From contig JASSKH010000002.1 in NCBI GenBank assembly GCA_031763025.1, positions 15,910,968-15,974,967 on the forward strand: a DNA stretch of 64,000 nt, given 5' to 3'. The stretch is from Macrocystis pyrifera (Eukaryota > Sar > Phaeophyceae > Laminariales > Laminariaceae). The position numbers were made by a program, and so were the translations under genes. Below the pieces are notes generated by a model. That model had not been told where the DNA came from and made no database searches. It was given only the letters and a program-made list of their open reading frames with translations. Shown here piece by piece: positions 44,446-55,137 of the stretch. How positions within the stretch are numbered: position 1 is the first letter of the stretch; each line of letters begins with the position of its first letter.

Positions 44446-44650
44446 GAATAAGGTACAGCAAGAAAAATATCAGCCTTTTCGACTGTGGATACGACATCAG
44501 AAAAAGAGAAGGATCACCACGGTTGTGTTTCACCCGCTCCATACCTGTTGGCGTGGTGCTAATCAGGTTGGGCTGAATCGTATATCTGCCATCTAGCCTG
44601 GACCATCCGGACACCGCAAGCCACACATTCCTCCGTTGTGTGCAAGCTCA

Positions 44651-45003
44651 TCATCGTCTAGCTGAAACCATCTCATCCCGTGTGACCCGTGCCCCCCGAG
44701 GGCTTGCATAGCCGATCTTCATCTGCTCCAGTTTTTGTTGTCCTTTCCTCTTGTACTTGGCTTTCAGTCCTTCAGGTATTGTACCTGGTACTCGAGCGCA
44801 ACGCTCGGTTGGTATACAACACAGAAAATGGTACGACCGGAGACATTTAAGAAGGTCAAACGTGCATCGGACTTTCCTTTTGGTGTGCATAATACGACGA
44901 TTGGTCTATTACTACTGATGTAGTCTACAAGCATCTCGGCAAGAATACTAGTCACCAAAATATACGTGGTTTTCTTGAAAGTTCTATGTTTGCCAGCCGA
45001 CAA
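44651..45003 (-). pseudogene. Coding-like region broken by one frame change, unknown product
   Basis: The minus-strand frame 45,003-44,764 reads ..HRTFKKTTYILVTSILAEML..YISSNRPIVVLCTPKGKSD..GRTIFCVVYQPSVALEYQ and stops. From the same point the next frame continues ..TIPEGLKAKYKRKGQQKLEQ..RVTRDEMVSARR to a double TGA at 44,651. Both halves look like genuine protein and abut exactly, as expected for one frameshift in an ancestral gene or a small missed intron. No start codon is evident, since an in-frame TGA lies 8 codons upstream of the TTG at 45,003. I do not recognise a family; a transposon-encoded protein is possible. Confidence 0.35.
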
Positions 45004-45623
45004 TGCACAGTATTGTCCAGGGGTTCATTGCTCTATAGGGTTACGTACGCCCAAACGGCGTAAGGCTCAACGTTGTTAGTTTCCGGTAGCACCTAACCAG
45101 GGAAACGGTACACCAGAGCATGCGTGTATTAGTACGTACGGCACCTTTGGCTTGTATCGATACCTGTCGGTGGCATTCGGTTCTGAAGACAATATGTGGT
45201 CAATAGCATGCAGTCATTTATTAACGAAAGGCATGAGTGTGCAATAATGAACAACGAGCGAACAGACGAGCACGGGCAACAGGCAAACGGAGCACGAGCA
45301 ACGAGTATGCCTGCATGCATTGACCAGAGAAGTATCTTCAAAGCCTCACGAAACAAACAAGCAGAGCACCATTGGCAGCGTGAATACATAAAACAGCATA
45401 TTGCACGTATCACCATCATACAAGGCAGGCAACAGCAAAAACATGTGGATGTATGCATATACCAAGTAACTGGTATGCAATGGAGTATTATGCAAGATCA
45501 AACGTGGGATTGTACAAAGAAGATGACATTATTTCACAAGTTTGCAAACGCTCCGATCTCTTGCACACGTTTTGCGAACACTCCGATCTCCTGCAATGCA
45601 CTTCGATCAGCCTTGGTTCATCA

Positions 45624-46317
45624 TGTTACAGCAGGGTACATCTCTCAGACCCTAAGAAGGACCTGCGTTCGTTAGGTCTCTGAGGCCGGCTCACCTGTTG
45701 TTTGAGAGTTCGAGGAAGTGCCTTCAAGCAGTATTGATCGGGTCACGCAGAACGCGGATCGATGCAATGCGGTAGATGCAAACAGCCAGCGTGAACAATC
45801 AACGAAGCACCACAGACACGATCACGGGTACGACGGGCAAGGCAGGGCTCAAGGGGCTGGGGGTCGATAGGACAGGTATCACAGATCACTTGGCTTTGAC
45901 TTTATTTCTTCACTTGGTGGTGTTTAGTAAACACCTGGTGGTCCCGGAACCTCGTTACTGGCTCTGTACCCGGAATCTCGTTACTGCCCATAGCGCTGGT
46001 CACGACAGTCACAGCAATGACGCACCAGAAGAAGTCTCTCGGAATACAGCCTATCCACAATCTCCATCAGCTTCGCCGTCTTCCATCTTTCCACCCTCAA
46101 AAACGCTTCCCGAAGCGCGAGATGACCCGCAGCCACCTCCTCGCTGGTCTCTCGTATCAAATCATAATGACCGTAACCACCACCACCATCACACATTTAT
46201 CTCGAGAACGTCCAACCCCTCACTGGGCTGACCGGTAACTGCCCAAGCCAAAGACCTGCACTGTACGCTAGCGTATTAAAAGGACCTCCGGCTCGGACGG
46301 GGATCAGGCGAGGACAC
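45624..46317. mobile_element. R1 copy c, left part (interrupted by the gypsy element)
   Basis: Begins exactly at the R1 terminus TGTTACAGCAGGG, follows R1b for ~350 bp, has a ~190-bp internal deletion relative to R1d, then continues with R1d sequence ('agaagtctctcggaatacag' onward) up to the gypsy insertion point. It resumes at 52,080. Confidence 0.8.
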
Positions 46318-46549
46318 TATGGCCTCTGCCAGATGATATCAGCAAGAGGGCTTCCAGCGAGGGACTCCACCAGTCTCGCTGGCCTCGCACTCAGTAAGTC
46401 TTGTTCTTAGAGCTTGTATTATCACGGAGTGATCCTCATCGGACCACGAGCCAGGTGGCTAGGGGACATCACACAGGATCCCCGGCCACTGCTCCACTCA
46501 CACATGCGATTACACTGAAACCTCCACGGCTTGGTATCTTTTGGCTACA
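46318..46549 (-). repeat. Gypsy 3' LTR (232 bp)
   Basis: Identical to the 5' LTR. Preceded on the minus strand by ctttgggggtgc, a weak polypurine tract. Flanked on the plus-strand side by ACAC. Confidence 0.95.
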
Positions 46550-46627
46550 GCACCCCCAAAGCGAGTTCACTCGACACGAACGAGCTTGACAAAACCAAAA
46601 AACCAAGACGAAATCGCATGCGGCAAA

Positions 46628-49600
46628 TCACAAATCAATGCTGAACTCTGAAGCAATTTTAATCTTGAGCGCACGGGTCATCCGTAATTTGCGCAATTCC
46701 TTCACGACGAATTCAGGCGCAGCAGAATAAATCGACCGCAAAGACTCCCACGTGCGCTCCTCTGCTTCGAAACCATCCCAATCGACCAAGACAATCACCT
46801 CGTTGGCATCATCTTCGGCCACATGCACCAAAGCATTCATGCGGCATTCACCCTGCGCAAAGGAATGTTGGAAAACATCCTTCAGATCAGCGGTGACGTT
46901 CAACGTCGCATCCGCATAAAATCGTAAACGAGCCACGTGAGCTTGATGCACCTTCCCAGAAACGATGTTCTGAACTGAGTACACATGATCATGATCAGCT
47001 GCTACCACACGCCACGGACCAGTCCATGTGGACAACAATTTCGGTGTGGCACCCTGCCGACGAACACGAGCATACAACACGAAATCACCAACCGCAAATT
47101 TTGGCAACACCACCTGGCCCTGAGCCTGTTTACGTTTGTTGTCGCGAGACACGGCAACAGCTGCGCGAATATCGGCGCAAAATCTCTCCTGCTCTGCAAC
47201 GACTTCACGGACGTTCGCACGCAACAAGTCAGCATTCATCACGTCAACATTCCACCTGCCATCAGACTCAGAAACGAGCGCCGAGAAATCGGTACGCGGA
47301 GCACGCCCAAACATCACGCTGTACGGAGTGCTTCGGTAACGTTCACGAAACGAAGTGTTCAAGGCCCACTGAGCGGCCGGCAAAACATCAACCCACTCCG
47401 AAACCTGACGACGCTGTTCTGACAGAATGGAACGCAGAGCACGTACCACCTCTTTTACCATGCGTTCACACGTACCGTTCGACCACGGCGTGTAAGCGAC
47501 AGCAAAACGATGTTCGATGTGCAACGCGTCGCTCAACAAAGCAAGCACCCTGTTCTTGAAATGCGTGGCGGTATCACTCACCCACACACGCGGCACCCCC
47601 AAAGTCTTACACCAGGCTAGCAAATGCTTCGCCGCTGTGACCTCGGCTGTACAAGCCTCGGCCGGTTCCAACGCCACGTAGTTGGACAAATCATCCATGA
47701 TGACCAAAACATATCGGAAACCATCCTCATCAGGCAGGCCATCGCTACCTTCGGGCCCGCTGTGGCCAACATACAAAAAATCAAAGTGCACCACTTCTCC
47801 CGGAGCGGTACCATGCACCGTGTCTCCGTAGGGACGAGGAATGAGTGCACCTGCACGCGTGTCTACACAGTGCAAACACTGGCGAACGAATTCGCGAACC
47901 TGAGAATCCATGTGAGGCCAAACACAATATTCCTTCAGGCGAAACAAAGTCGGCGCCACACCACGGTGACCAGCCGAGCGCATGTGCGCGCACACCATCA
48001 AACGAGTTTGAAGAGCAAGATCATCCGGCGGAATCCACAAGACGTCACGCACCCCAACACGCACACGAAACAAACCATCATCGGCCAAGGTAGCTTGACC
48101 GAAGGTTGTCGAAAATTCATGAACACCAACGCCGATACGAGCGACAGACCTTTGTTGCGAGGCACGAATCACATCCAATGCGGGAAGCGAATCGTCAGCA
48201 TTACATGGGCTGTGCACGGCAACCGAACGAACAGGCACCGTAGGAACTTTGACCCAACGAGACAACAGATCCCCCCAACAGTTTCGATCGCCAGGGATGT
48301 GTTCGATTGCATAGCGGTATTGTCCTAAAACACCCTTCCAATTCTCTAGGCGTTGTGCCATGGTCTTTGTGACCGTCGTGACACACTTCTCCGGATTGAA
48401 AATGTACTGCAAGTTTCGATGATCAGTAAAGATATGAACACCACCCCAAAGCAGGTATTCGAGCCTCCGGAACGTATTAACGATCGCAAAACCTTCTTTG
48501 TCGACAGTCGCCCAGCGCAACTGCGAACCTGTGAACGAACCACTCAGAAATCCGAGAGGCTCGTGAGACATGCTTTCCAACGCCAATCCACTGCGAAATT
48601 CGTGTTCAGGCACTTGGGTGAGAAAACTACCCCAATGGAAATCAGAAGCGTCAGGAAACATCAAAACAACGCACCCGGGACGAGGATGATGAAGCGGCAC
48701 TGCTTGCGCCACCAAACCCCGTGCGGCATTCCACGCCCGCACCCGATCCTCCGTCCACGCGGTATCCTTGATGACACGATTGCGCGCCACTCGCTTAGTC
48801 CGACGTGTAGCCCCAACAAGGAGCTCCTCCAAAAAATCACGTAACGGTGCTACCGTTTCCGCTAAACGTGGTAACGCTGTACGCAACCAGTTGACAGCCT
48901 GCAAGAATTGCATTAGTTCTCCAGCGTTTTCGGGACGACGCATTTCACTTAAACCTTGCACTCGAGCGGGGTCATGGGACACGACACCATTGGAATACAC
49001 CTTACCACACCAGACCAGTTCACGAGAGAAGAAGGTACACTTGTGGGCGGCGACAAACAGTCCAACATTCTCCAGGCGTTCAAGAATGTCATCAAGCAGC
49101 TGCAGAAGAGCTTCTTCGGTGTCTGCGAAAAAGAAAACGTCATCGACCCAAACTTTGCAATCCAAACCACGCAACACTTCAGTCATGACACCTTGGAAAT
49201 AAGAAGTCGCATTCAAAACACCTTGGGGAACACGGGTAGGCGTGAACAAACCGTCGCTTGTCGCCATGGTGAAGACGTCTTGCGCCTCCGGAGCCAAAGG
49301 CATCTGCCAGTACCCTTGAAGTAGGTCCAGCTTGCCGAAGAAACGCGCCCCCAGCAGATCTCCCATGTCTTCATGGTTGGGCATGACGCCCGGGGACTTC
49401 TCCACCTGTGCGTTCACCGCCGAGTAGTCGCTCACCAAACGGAAAGAGTCCTTCTTGGGCACCGCCATCGCCGGACTCGCCCACACCGCCTGGATGTTGT
49501 GGTAGACAAAGCCAAAAAACACCAAAGCAGCAATGCACTTCGAGAGCCAGTCCCTTTTCGTCGGTTCGTACCGACGTGGCGTTGCCTTGACAGGCTTCGC

Positions 49601-51640
49601 CTGTTGCTTCAGCTGCACTCGCATCGGCTCCACTTGCGCTGGCGGATCACCACACAGCGCACGGCGAAAAGCACCCACGCGACGAGCCAAAATTTCGCGC
49701 AAACGGGTTGCTCCGCCGACGCTTAATCCACTCTGCTCTGCCTGCTGCACGCTGTCCTCCAACGCCCGTTCTCGGGCCGTCCGCTCCGCCTCCGGATCCA
49801 TGAACATGTCTGGCCCCCGGTCGACCAAATGTTCCACCGCCTTGTCCTCCGGAGCATCCACCGTAGCCTCGGTCTGAAAAGCACGCACGGAAACCGTCAC
49901 TCTGCGCGCCGCAAGGTAACTCGGAGTCTCCACACCGGTCGATACCGGCACTGCGCGAGGGCGAAGCTTCTCCAGAGCTTCACGGTAGACGTCGATGCCA
50001 AGAGCTTTCATGGTAGCCATGCCAAACAGAACTACGTTATCTGTACCAGGCATGACCGCGAAAGTGATGGGCTCCAATTTCACCGCTCCCCACGGCGTCC
50101 GTACACTCACGGCAATCGGCACCGTTTTGTGCGTGACCATCACTGAAACACCCGTAGCGGTTTTCGCCTGCTGCGGGCCATTTTCGAACGGAATTTGCAG
50201 ATCGGCGCCGCCGAAATGCGAAGACAGCTGCTGAAGTAAGCCGACACCGATGGACGTGAGCGCCGACCCCGAATCAAGGATCACACGCGCCATCAGCGAA
50301 CCAACCGACCCTGGCAAAGAGAGATCAGCGCGTAAACACTCAGCGCTGCGATCGACAGGCACTTCACCTGCCGTTGAACTCTGGTCGGTACCAAGAGTCA
50401 CCTGACGCCATGGCTGCCCTCCTACAGCCGGCGCCGAAGAAATAGAATCGGCGGTCCACCCCGACCAAGACGTCGAATATACAGACGGTTCCGGCGCTAC
50501 CGCCCCTGCAGCAGCACCAGACACTGACTCCGCCCGCTCGGTGGATGGCGAAGTTCTCGCTCCAGCAGCACCCACCGATGTTCCAGCTCCTCCAACGTAT
50601 ACAGCTCGGCCGGCAACAGACGAACCAGATCCCGACCCAGCGGCTCCTGCCGCTGGCGCACCAGAAGTTGAAGAAGCAACAGCAGAAGTTCCACCGCCCG
50701 CTGTCAATTGATTGCCACCACGGCCACCGCGCCCGCGTCCATGGTTGAATCTGCCCCGGCCGCCATTGCGGCCCCCGCGATACCCTGACGACCCGCGCCC
50801 ACCACTGCTGGGAGCTGTGCCGCCACCGCGAGCTTTTGGGCAATCAGAAACATAATGGTTGGGATCACCACACTCGAAACAGACGCGAACAAACGACTTT
50901 TTCGCGGACTGCTGCTGTTTCGGTTTCTGCTGCTGTTGGCGTCGCGGTTCAGCTGCCCCTGCAGCATCTTTCCGACCATACGCCTCGATGAATTTCCACT
51001 GTTCTGCAGCAGAAAAAATTTGGTCCATGACCAATGCCGGGTCCTTCTTCCACCCTGCAGCGTACGTTAGCTGACCTTTTACGTACTTTTTGAACTCGGA
51101 CGGCCATAAGCCATCCACCAACGCCATGCTCACAAATTCCGCCGGTCCGGGCAACCACGAACGGTCCTGCGCGCGGTACATGGCATGCACCGCGTGATTC
51201 TCCGCAAAATACTTTTCCATAGCGGAGTTTACCATCATCGCGCGGTCTTTGACGGATGTTTCACCGCCCTGCTTTTCATCGCGCCTCATTGAGAGAACGC
51301 GACGCAAGTCCGCTGCCGCCCGCGAGGTGTCAAATCTGTTGCTGGTGGTTGTGTAACCGGCGTGCTGCCTAACAGCGTCCAACAACTCCGAGGCGGTCAT
51401 CGTAGTCTGATGCTTGTAAAATCCCTCAAAACACCGATGAATGTAATTGGGGATAAGCTGGCCCATGCTCACTTTGGAGTGCTGAACCACCCCCTGAGCG
51501 TTGGCGAGCTGCAGCCGTTCCTCATAATCGAGGTACGCTGCGTAAAAAACACGAGAGGCCTGCTCGGTCCACACCTCTCCGTATTTCGGTGGAGTCAGAG
51601 ACTCCCCTACCACCAGCGGCGTGCTTGCCGTGTGCGCCAT
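46628..51640 (-). CDS. Gypsy gag-pol polyprotein with chromodomain (1,670 codons)
   Basis: A single uninterrupted frame from ATG at 51,640. Gag is residues 1-250, then a CCHC knuckle 254-267 (CFECGDPNHYVSDC) and a Gly/Arg/Ala-rich linker. Protease carries DSG at 456-458. RT spans about 690-910, with catalytic WVDD at 831-834. RNase H has acidic residues at 997, 1049 and 1073 (FTDHRN). Integrase has an H2C2 zinc site (His1219, His1225, Cys1255, Cys1258) and catalytic Asp1287, Asp1356 and Glu1392. A C-terminal chromodomain at about 1602-1650 (..VDWDGFEAEERTWES..) in this family steers integration to particular chromatin. Gag and Pol share one frame, with no frameshift or stop between them. All catalytic residues looked for are present. 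Confidence 0.96.
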   Translation of the reverse strand: MAHTASTPLVVGESLTPPKYGEVWTEQASRVFYAAYLDYEERLQLANAQGVVQHSKVSMGQLIPNYIHRCFEGFYKHQTTMTASELLDAVRQHAGYTTTSNRFDTSRAAADLRRVLSMRRDEKQGGETSVKDRAMMVNSAMEKYFAENHAVHAMYRAQDRSWLPGPAEFVSMALVDGLWPSEFKKYVKGQLTYAAGWKKDPALVMDQIFSAAEQWKFIEAYGRKDAAGAAEPRRQQQQKPKQQQSAKKSFVRVCFECGDPNHYVSDCPKARGGGTAPSSGGRGSSGYRGGRNGGRGRFNHGRGRGGRGGNQLTAGGGTSAVASSTSGAPAAGAAGSGSGSSVAGRAVYVGGAGTSVGAAGARTSPSTERAESVSGAAAGAVAPEPSVYSTSWSGWTADSISSAPAVGGQPWRQVTLGTDQSSTAGEVPVDRSAECLRADLSLPGSVGSLMARVILDSGSALTSIGVGLLQQLSSHFGGADLQIPFENGPQQAKTATGVSVMVTHKTVPIAVSVRTPWGAVKLEPITFAVMPGTDNVVLFGMATMKALGIDVYREALEKLRPRAVPVSTGVETPSYLAARRVTVSVRAFQTEATVDAPEDKAVEHLVDRGPDMFMDPEAERTARERALEDSVQQAEQSGLSVGGATRLREILARRVGAFRRALCGDPPAQVEPMRVQLKQQAKPVKATPRRYEPTKRDWLSKCIAALVFFGFVYHNIQAVWASPAMAVPKKDSFRLVSDYSAVNAQVEKSPGVMPNHEDMGDLLGARFFGKLDLLQGYWQMPLAPEAQDVFTMATSDGLFTPTRVPQGVLNATSYFQGVMTEVLRGLDCKVWVDDVFFFADTEEALLQLLDDILERLENVGLFVAAHKCTFFSRELVWCGKVYSNGVVSHDPARVQGLSEMRRPENAGELMQFLQAVNWLRTALPRLAETVAPLRDFLEELLVGATRRTKRVARNRVIKDTAWTEDRVRAWNAARGLVAQAVPLHHPRPGCVVLMFPDASDFHWGSFLTQVPEHEFRSGLALESMSHEPLGFLSGSFTGSQLRWATVDKEGFAIVNTFRRLEYLLWGGVHIFTDHRNLQYIFNPEKCVTTVTKTMAQRLENWKGVLGQYRYAIEHIPGDRNCWGDLLSRWVKVPTVPVRSVAVHSPCNADDSLPALDVIRASQQRSVARIGVGVHEFSTTFGQATLADDGLFRVRVGVRDVLWIPPDDLALQTRLMVCAHMRSAGHRGVAPTLFRLKEYCVWPHMDSQVREFVRQCLHCVDTRAGALIPRPYGDTVHGTAPGEVVHFDFLYVGHSGPEGSDGLPDEDGFRYVLVIMDDLSNYVALEPAEACTAEVTAAKHLLAWCKTLGVPRVWVSDTATHFKNRVLALLSDALHIEHRFAVAYTPWSNGTCERMVKEVVRALRSILSEQRRQVSEWVDVLPAAQWALNTSFRERYRSTPYSVMFGRAPRTDFSALVSESDGRWNVDVMNADLLRANVREVVAEQERFCADIRAAVAVSRDNKRKQAQGQVVLPKFAVGDFVLYARVRRQGATPKLLSTWTGPWRVVAADHDHVYSVQNIVSGKVHQAHVARLRFYADATLNVTADLKDVFQHSFAQGECRMNALVHVAEDDANEVIVLVDWDGFEAEERTWESLRSIYSAAPEFVVKELRKLRMTRALKIKIASEFSIDL

Positions 51641-51847
51641 AATCCACAGCAGTCCACCTGGACTCTACTGTAATAACGGAGAAACTGCCGCCTGACCTGT
51701 GCGTCCTCCAGCTCCCGGAGCGTCCTCCCCTGCTGTGCGCTTCAAGCCGTTTCGATCCGTCCAACGGGCCAACTGCCTTCCCAGCTGTGACCCAATACTC
51801 CGCAGCCGAAAACTCCTCCAACAGAAGTTCCGCGAATATCTAGATAT

Positions 51848-52079
51848 TATGGCCTCTGCCAGATGATATCAGCAAGAGGGCTTCCAGCGAGGGACTCCAC
51901 CAGTCTCGCTGGCCTCGCACTCAGTAAGTCTTGTTCTTAGAGCTTGTATTATCACGGAGTGATCCTCATCGGACCACGAGCCAGGTGGCTAGGGGACATC
52001 ACACAGGATCCCCGGCCACTGCTCCACTCACACATGCGATTACACTGAAACCTCCACGGCTTGGTATCTTTTGGCTACA
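51848..52079 (-). repeat. Gypsy 5' LTR (232 bp)
   Basis: Identical to 46,318-46,549. Just inside it, straddling the LTR boundary, AATATCTAGATATT (51,835-51,848) is a perfect palindrome. No TGG-starting tRNA primer site adjoins the LTR. Confidence 0.95.
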
Positions 52080-52568
52080 ACACAGAGAAACACGCATATG
52101 TACTTATTTACTGTAGTCCAAAAGACAATGATAGATGCTTCCACGACATCGTACCAGCATACAAAGCGGGGAAACATATTTCCCACCACTACTGCGGACG
52201 GACCCTCTTGGCCACATCATAAAAGCCATAATTTATATAGAAATCTTCAGCAGTCTAAATCCATGTTGATCTCCGAACCACAGCCAAAAAAGCTCCTTCG
52301 CCGAACACGGTGTGGCACACCAGAACAAGTCTCTCGGAATGCAGTCTATCCACAATCCCCATCAGCTGCTAAAGATGTCAGGAGACAGCATTTTCACCCC
52401 TTGACAGACAGCAACTTTTCCTTGACATGCCTTGACATGCCTTGACTGACACCAAACTACAAAGTTTTAGTGTGGAACGCTCGTCCTAACACTCCTGACA
52501 GCGCACGCTTTGCCTTGCTTGAGATGTCCCCTGCCATCTTTGTCAGCTGCACCGTCTTCCACCTTTCC
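52080..52568. mobile_element. R1 copy c, right part
   Basis: Continues R1 from the gypsy target site and matches 58,492-58,980 almost base for base. It diverges at 'gcaccgtcttccacctttcc', where this copy is truncated. A 10-bp motif (ttgacatgcc) is tandemly repeated at about 52,421-52,441. Confidence 0.85.
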
Positions 52569-52569
52569 A

Positions 52570-53497
52570 TATCGGGCGAATATTTCGTGTACCGGGCCAG
52601 CTTTTACTTAATTTAATTCCGGTGGCGAAGCCCCCGAAAATTCTTGGAAACCCTGTGCTGTACGTAACTGGGACAGTACGCAGTAAACGAGAATAGACAG
52701 GGCTCTGCGGTGCGAGGATACATCCGCTCTGCGCTTCGATATTACGTTCGTTGCCGACTGCGACTGTAGAGTGTTCTCACTGTTGCCGGTAGCCGTCGCT
52801 GTCTGTGCACTTAGCGCTCTGCTGCTCAAATGGGGTATTCTGGCGATATCTTTACTGTTGGTATTTGGAAGAGCGATATATCTACGTACGTCAGTACTGT
52901 AGTACTCGACAACGAATTTCGTCGCGAGAGCAGGTAGTACGACGGCAATAAGTCGTAAGGAGATTGCGCTCTGGTGCATTCGTCAATATGCGAAGGATAC
53001 TATCTATTTCCATCGGGAAGGAGCCTACTGGCTGTATGTACGTACATCGCATACAGCAGTAGTATAAATAGTAGTGTACATGTACCTGGCACAATAATAC
53101 GTAAGCGCGGCTACTCTCTACCTTACCTGGAGCGAAGACAGCACCGTGCAGGTTCATAAATAAATGCAGAAGTGCAGATTGAGAAGACAGATACAGTGGT
53201 CATACGAGTATATAGTCTGACACCGGTAGCTTTGTTTTTCTTTGTAAGGCGTATACTTGAAGTTTACAGTAGTAGTATGTATAATTTAGCTACCTGATAT
53301 TATTTTGTCAATGTTAAATCACATCAATCATGACACACGAGCCTTGTGCTACCGTAATTATTGCCGGTGGTGAATGCAACGTACATATATGCATATGCAA
53401 GCTTTATACCGGTTATATGGCAGCCTGGATGATCTGACTCTCTAGGTTCCCTAGTTGCCACAAAATGGCAAATTACTTCTTGGCCTGCTTTACAGCC
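52570..53497 (-). other. No firm gene; possible two-exon minus-strand ORF
   Basis: An ATG at 53,157 begins MNLHGAVFAP and meets a donor (CAG|GTAAGG). About 110 nt on, an acceptor (ccagtag) would lead to GSFPMEIDSILRILTNAPER.. and a stop at about 52,891. Phases agree for that choice, but the evidence is thin. Confidence 0.2.
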
Positions 53498-54046
53498 TTA
53501 AGCATGTATCAACCAAAACGACGCAGCACCGATGCCGAAGAGATGGACTGCGATTTCGCAAAAGGGTTCTGCAGTAGATCCACTGTCGATTATCAATAGG
53601 CCGCGAATGGGATCGGCATTCCGTTTCCTCTTTGGTAACGACGCCCCGCCAATAATTCCTCCTCTCACACCAATACTGCCAACATCATCGCCTTCCCCGC
53701 CCGCCGCATCACCCCCTCCCCCCCTAGCATCAACATCCCATATCATGCTTGCTAGCCTCCTCCGCCTCTGCGCTGTGTCTGGCGCGAATAAAGACACACA
53801 GCAATGGACTAGCTTGAGCAACTTCTGAAGCGGGGACTCTCGGGAATAAGGTGCCTTCACTGAAAGCCAACCCGAAACTAGCCGGTCAGCCATCATCATT
53901 CGCTTAGGTTCCGCGTGCTCTGCCGTCTCGGCTGGGCAAGTGATCAACTTTGGATTTCTCCGTTGGCTGGACGGTTGTGAAGTGACGGATTCCTGTCTGG
54001 CTGCCTGCAAACGGCGCGAACGAATCCGATCACGGTGAGGACGCAA
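53498..54046 (-). CDS. Hypothetical ORF of 182 codons
   Basis: From ATG at 54,046, Arg/Ser-rich at first, with an acidic Gly/Asp-rich middle, ending in a hydrophobic stretch that includes IIDSGSTAEPF. That string recalls an aspartic protease DSG motif, but there is no second lobe or retroelement context. A plus-strand ORF (53,532-53,828, Pro-rich) overlaps it, so which strand is coding is open. Unknown product. Confidence 0.2.
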   Translation of the reverse strand: MRPHRDRIRSRRLQAARQESVTSQPSSQRRNPKLITCPAETAEHAEPKRMMMADRLVSGWLSVKAPYSRESPLQKLLKLVHCCVSLFAPDTAQRRRRLASMIWDVDARGGGGDAAGGEGDDVGSIGVRGGIIGGASLPKRKRNADPIRGLLIIDSGSTAEPFCEIAVHLFGIGAASFWLIHA

Positions 54047-54049
54047 GGG

Positions 54050-55137
54050 GTGATGATACCAGGCTTTAGTACTCGCTCAGAACTCAACACCATCGCTGCG
54101 AAAGAAAATGGCACAGATGTAGAGTACATGCAGGCACGCAGTTTTTTTAGAGAGTCGCAAAACTGGTGCAGAAGTAGCGTCAGTAATCCATACCCAGTCA
54201 ATTAATGGTGTTCCGTGCCTGTCGCACAGACACGAACGAACGTAGCACATTATCGAGAAGTTGGTGCTCGACCGTCCACAGTTCCTATATTCGGCGCTCC
54301 CGCCTCTTCACAATCTACTGCGTCAGTGTACTCGTCCCTGCCACCTCAAACTTACGATAGAGTACACGTTTTACAGTATCCAACCTCATACTAGTCTAGC
54401 TGACATTCCGCGCGGTAACTAGCCATGCCAAAAACGCGGTACATATCTGGGTTATCCTTGAAACCCACCGTGTAAAGATAGGGTGGAACCACCCGGGTGT
54501 AGCTTCCTGCACATGGTCTATTGGTCATTGTGCGTAGAACCCTATTAAGAGCAACTTCGGGCCTATGTCCCTGCGCTTTCCCAGAAAAATCATGGGAAAA
54601 TCAGGATCGACCACGACCCTTGCGAGGACTCGCTCGAACCAGAGCTTACTACCTGCTGGGGGCGCATAGCGAACGTCTGCAAATGACGTACGAGTGAAAG
54701 CGACCTATACGACGATGGTGCTGCGTACTTGGCTATATTGCAACGCTTACCTGTGTCTAGCATCTCCCCCCTTTCGACAATAGCAGTACGGGTTACAAGA
54801 CGTTATGACAAACCACCCAAGAAACCGTGCACACAAAATATTTTGACGATGGTAAATGCGCGGAGGGGAGTTTAAGGGATGTAATTCATTGGTGATCTTC
54901 AGGAAACGAAACCGATATATCCAAGTCGTGTTTCTATATTGACGTAAGTTTTCACTAAGTGATGCTTCCGTACTACGGTCGTGAGAGATAACTGTTTATA
55001 GCCACCTTGGTCGAGCCTTGTGTGGTGCCGTACACACACACATTACCGCTAACTGCGAAATAATCGAGCCCATTATGTCTATGCTATTTCCTCGTGCTGG
55101 CTATCGATAGCTCAATAGTCCCCCTCCACTGGCAAGA
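54050..55137. other. No gene seen
   Basis: Short frames. A donor-like CAG|GTAAGC on the minus strand at about 54,748 follows ATGCTAGACACAG, but no partner exon was found. Confidence 0.3.

Larger units (their letters stand above)
46318..52079 (-). mobile_element. Complete, apparently intact Ty3/gypsy chromovirus-type retrotransposon
   Basis: 5,762 bp on the minus strand with 232-bp LTRs (46,318-46,549 and 51,848-52,079) that are identical by eye. The target duplication is ACAC at 46,314-46,317 and 52,080-52,083. A copy of the same target without the element lies at about 58,485-58,510 (gaggacacagagaaac), which confirms both boundaries. Gene order protease, RT, RNase H, integrase, chromodomain defines Ty3/gypsy. 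Identical LTRs plus an unbroken ORF indicate a very recent insertion. The ends read TGTAGCC...GGCCATA, so the 3' end is TA rather than the usual CA. Confidence 0.97.

Noticed and set aside
45196-45675. Plus-strand 159-codon frame upstream of R1c
   Set aside because: It continues into the R1 repeat without a change in character, includes a 28-bp direct duplication and has no recognisable domain.
47026-49877. Several 100-230-codon plus-strand frames opposite the gypsy polyprotein
   Set aside because: They are antisense shadows of a strongly coding ORF with complete retroelement domains on the minus strand.
53498-53640. IIDSGSTAEP as a retroviral-type aspartic protease
   Set aside because: Only the three-letter DSG matches. 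There is no flap or second motif, no neighbouring gag or RT, and the opposite strand is equally open.
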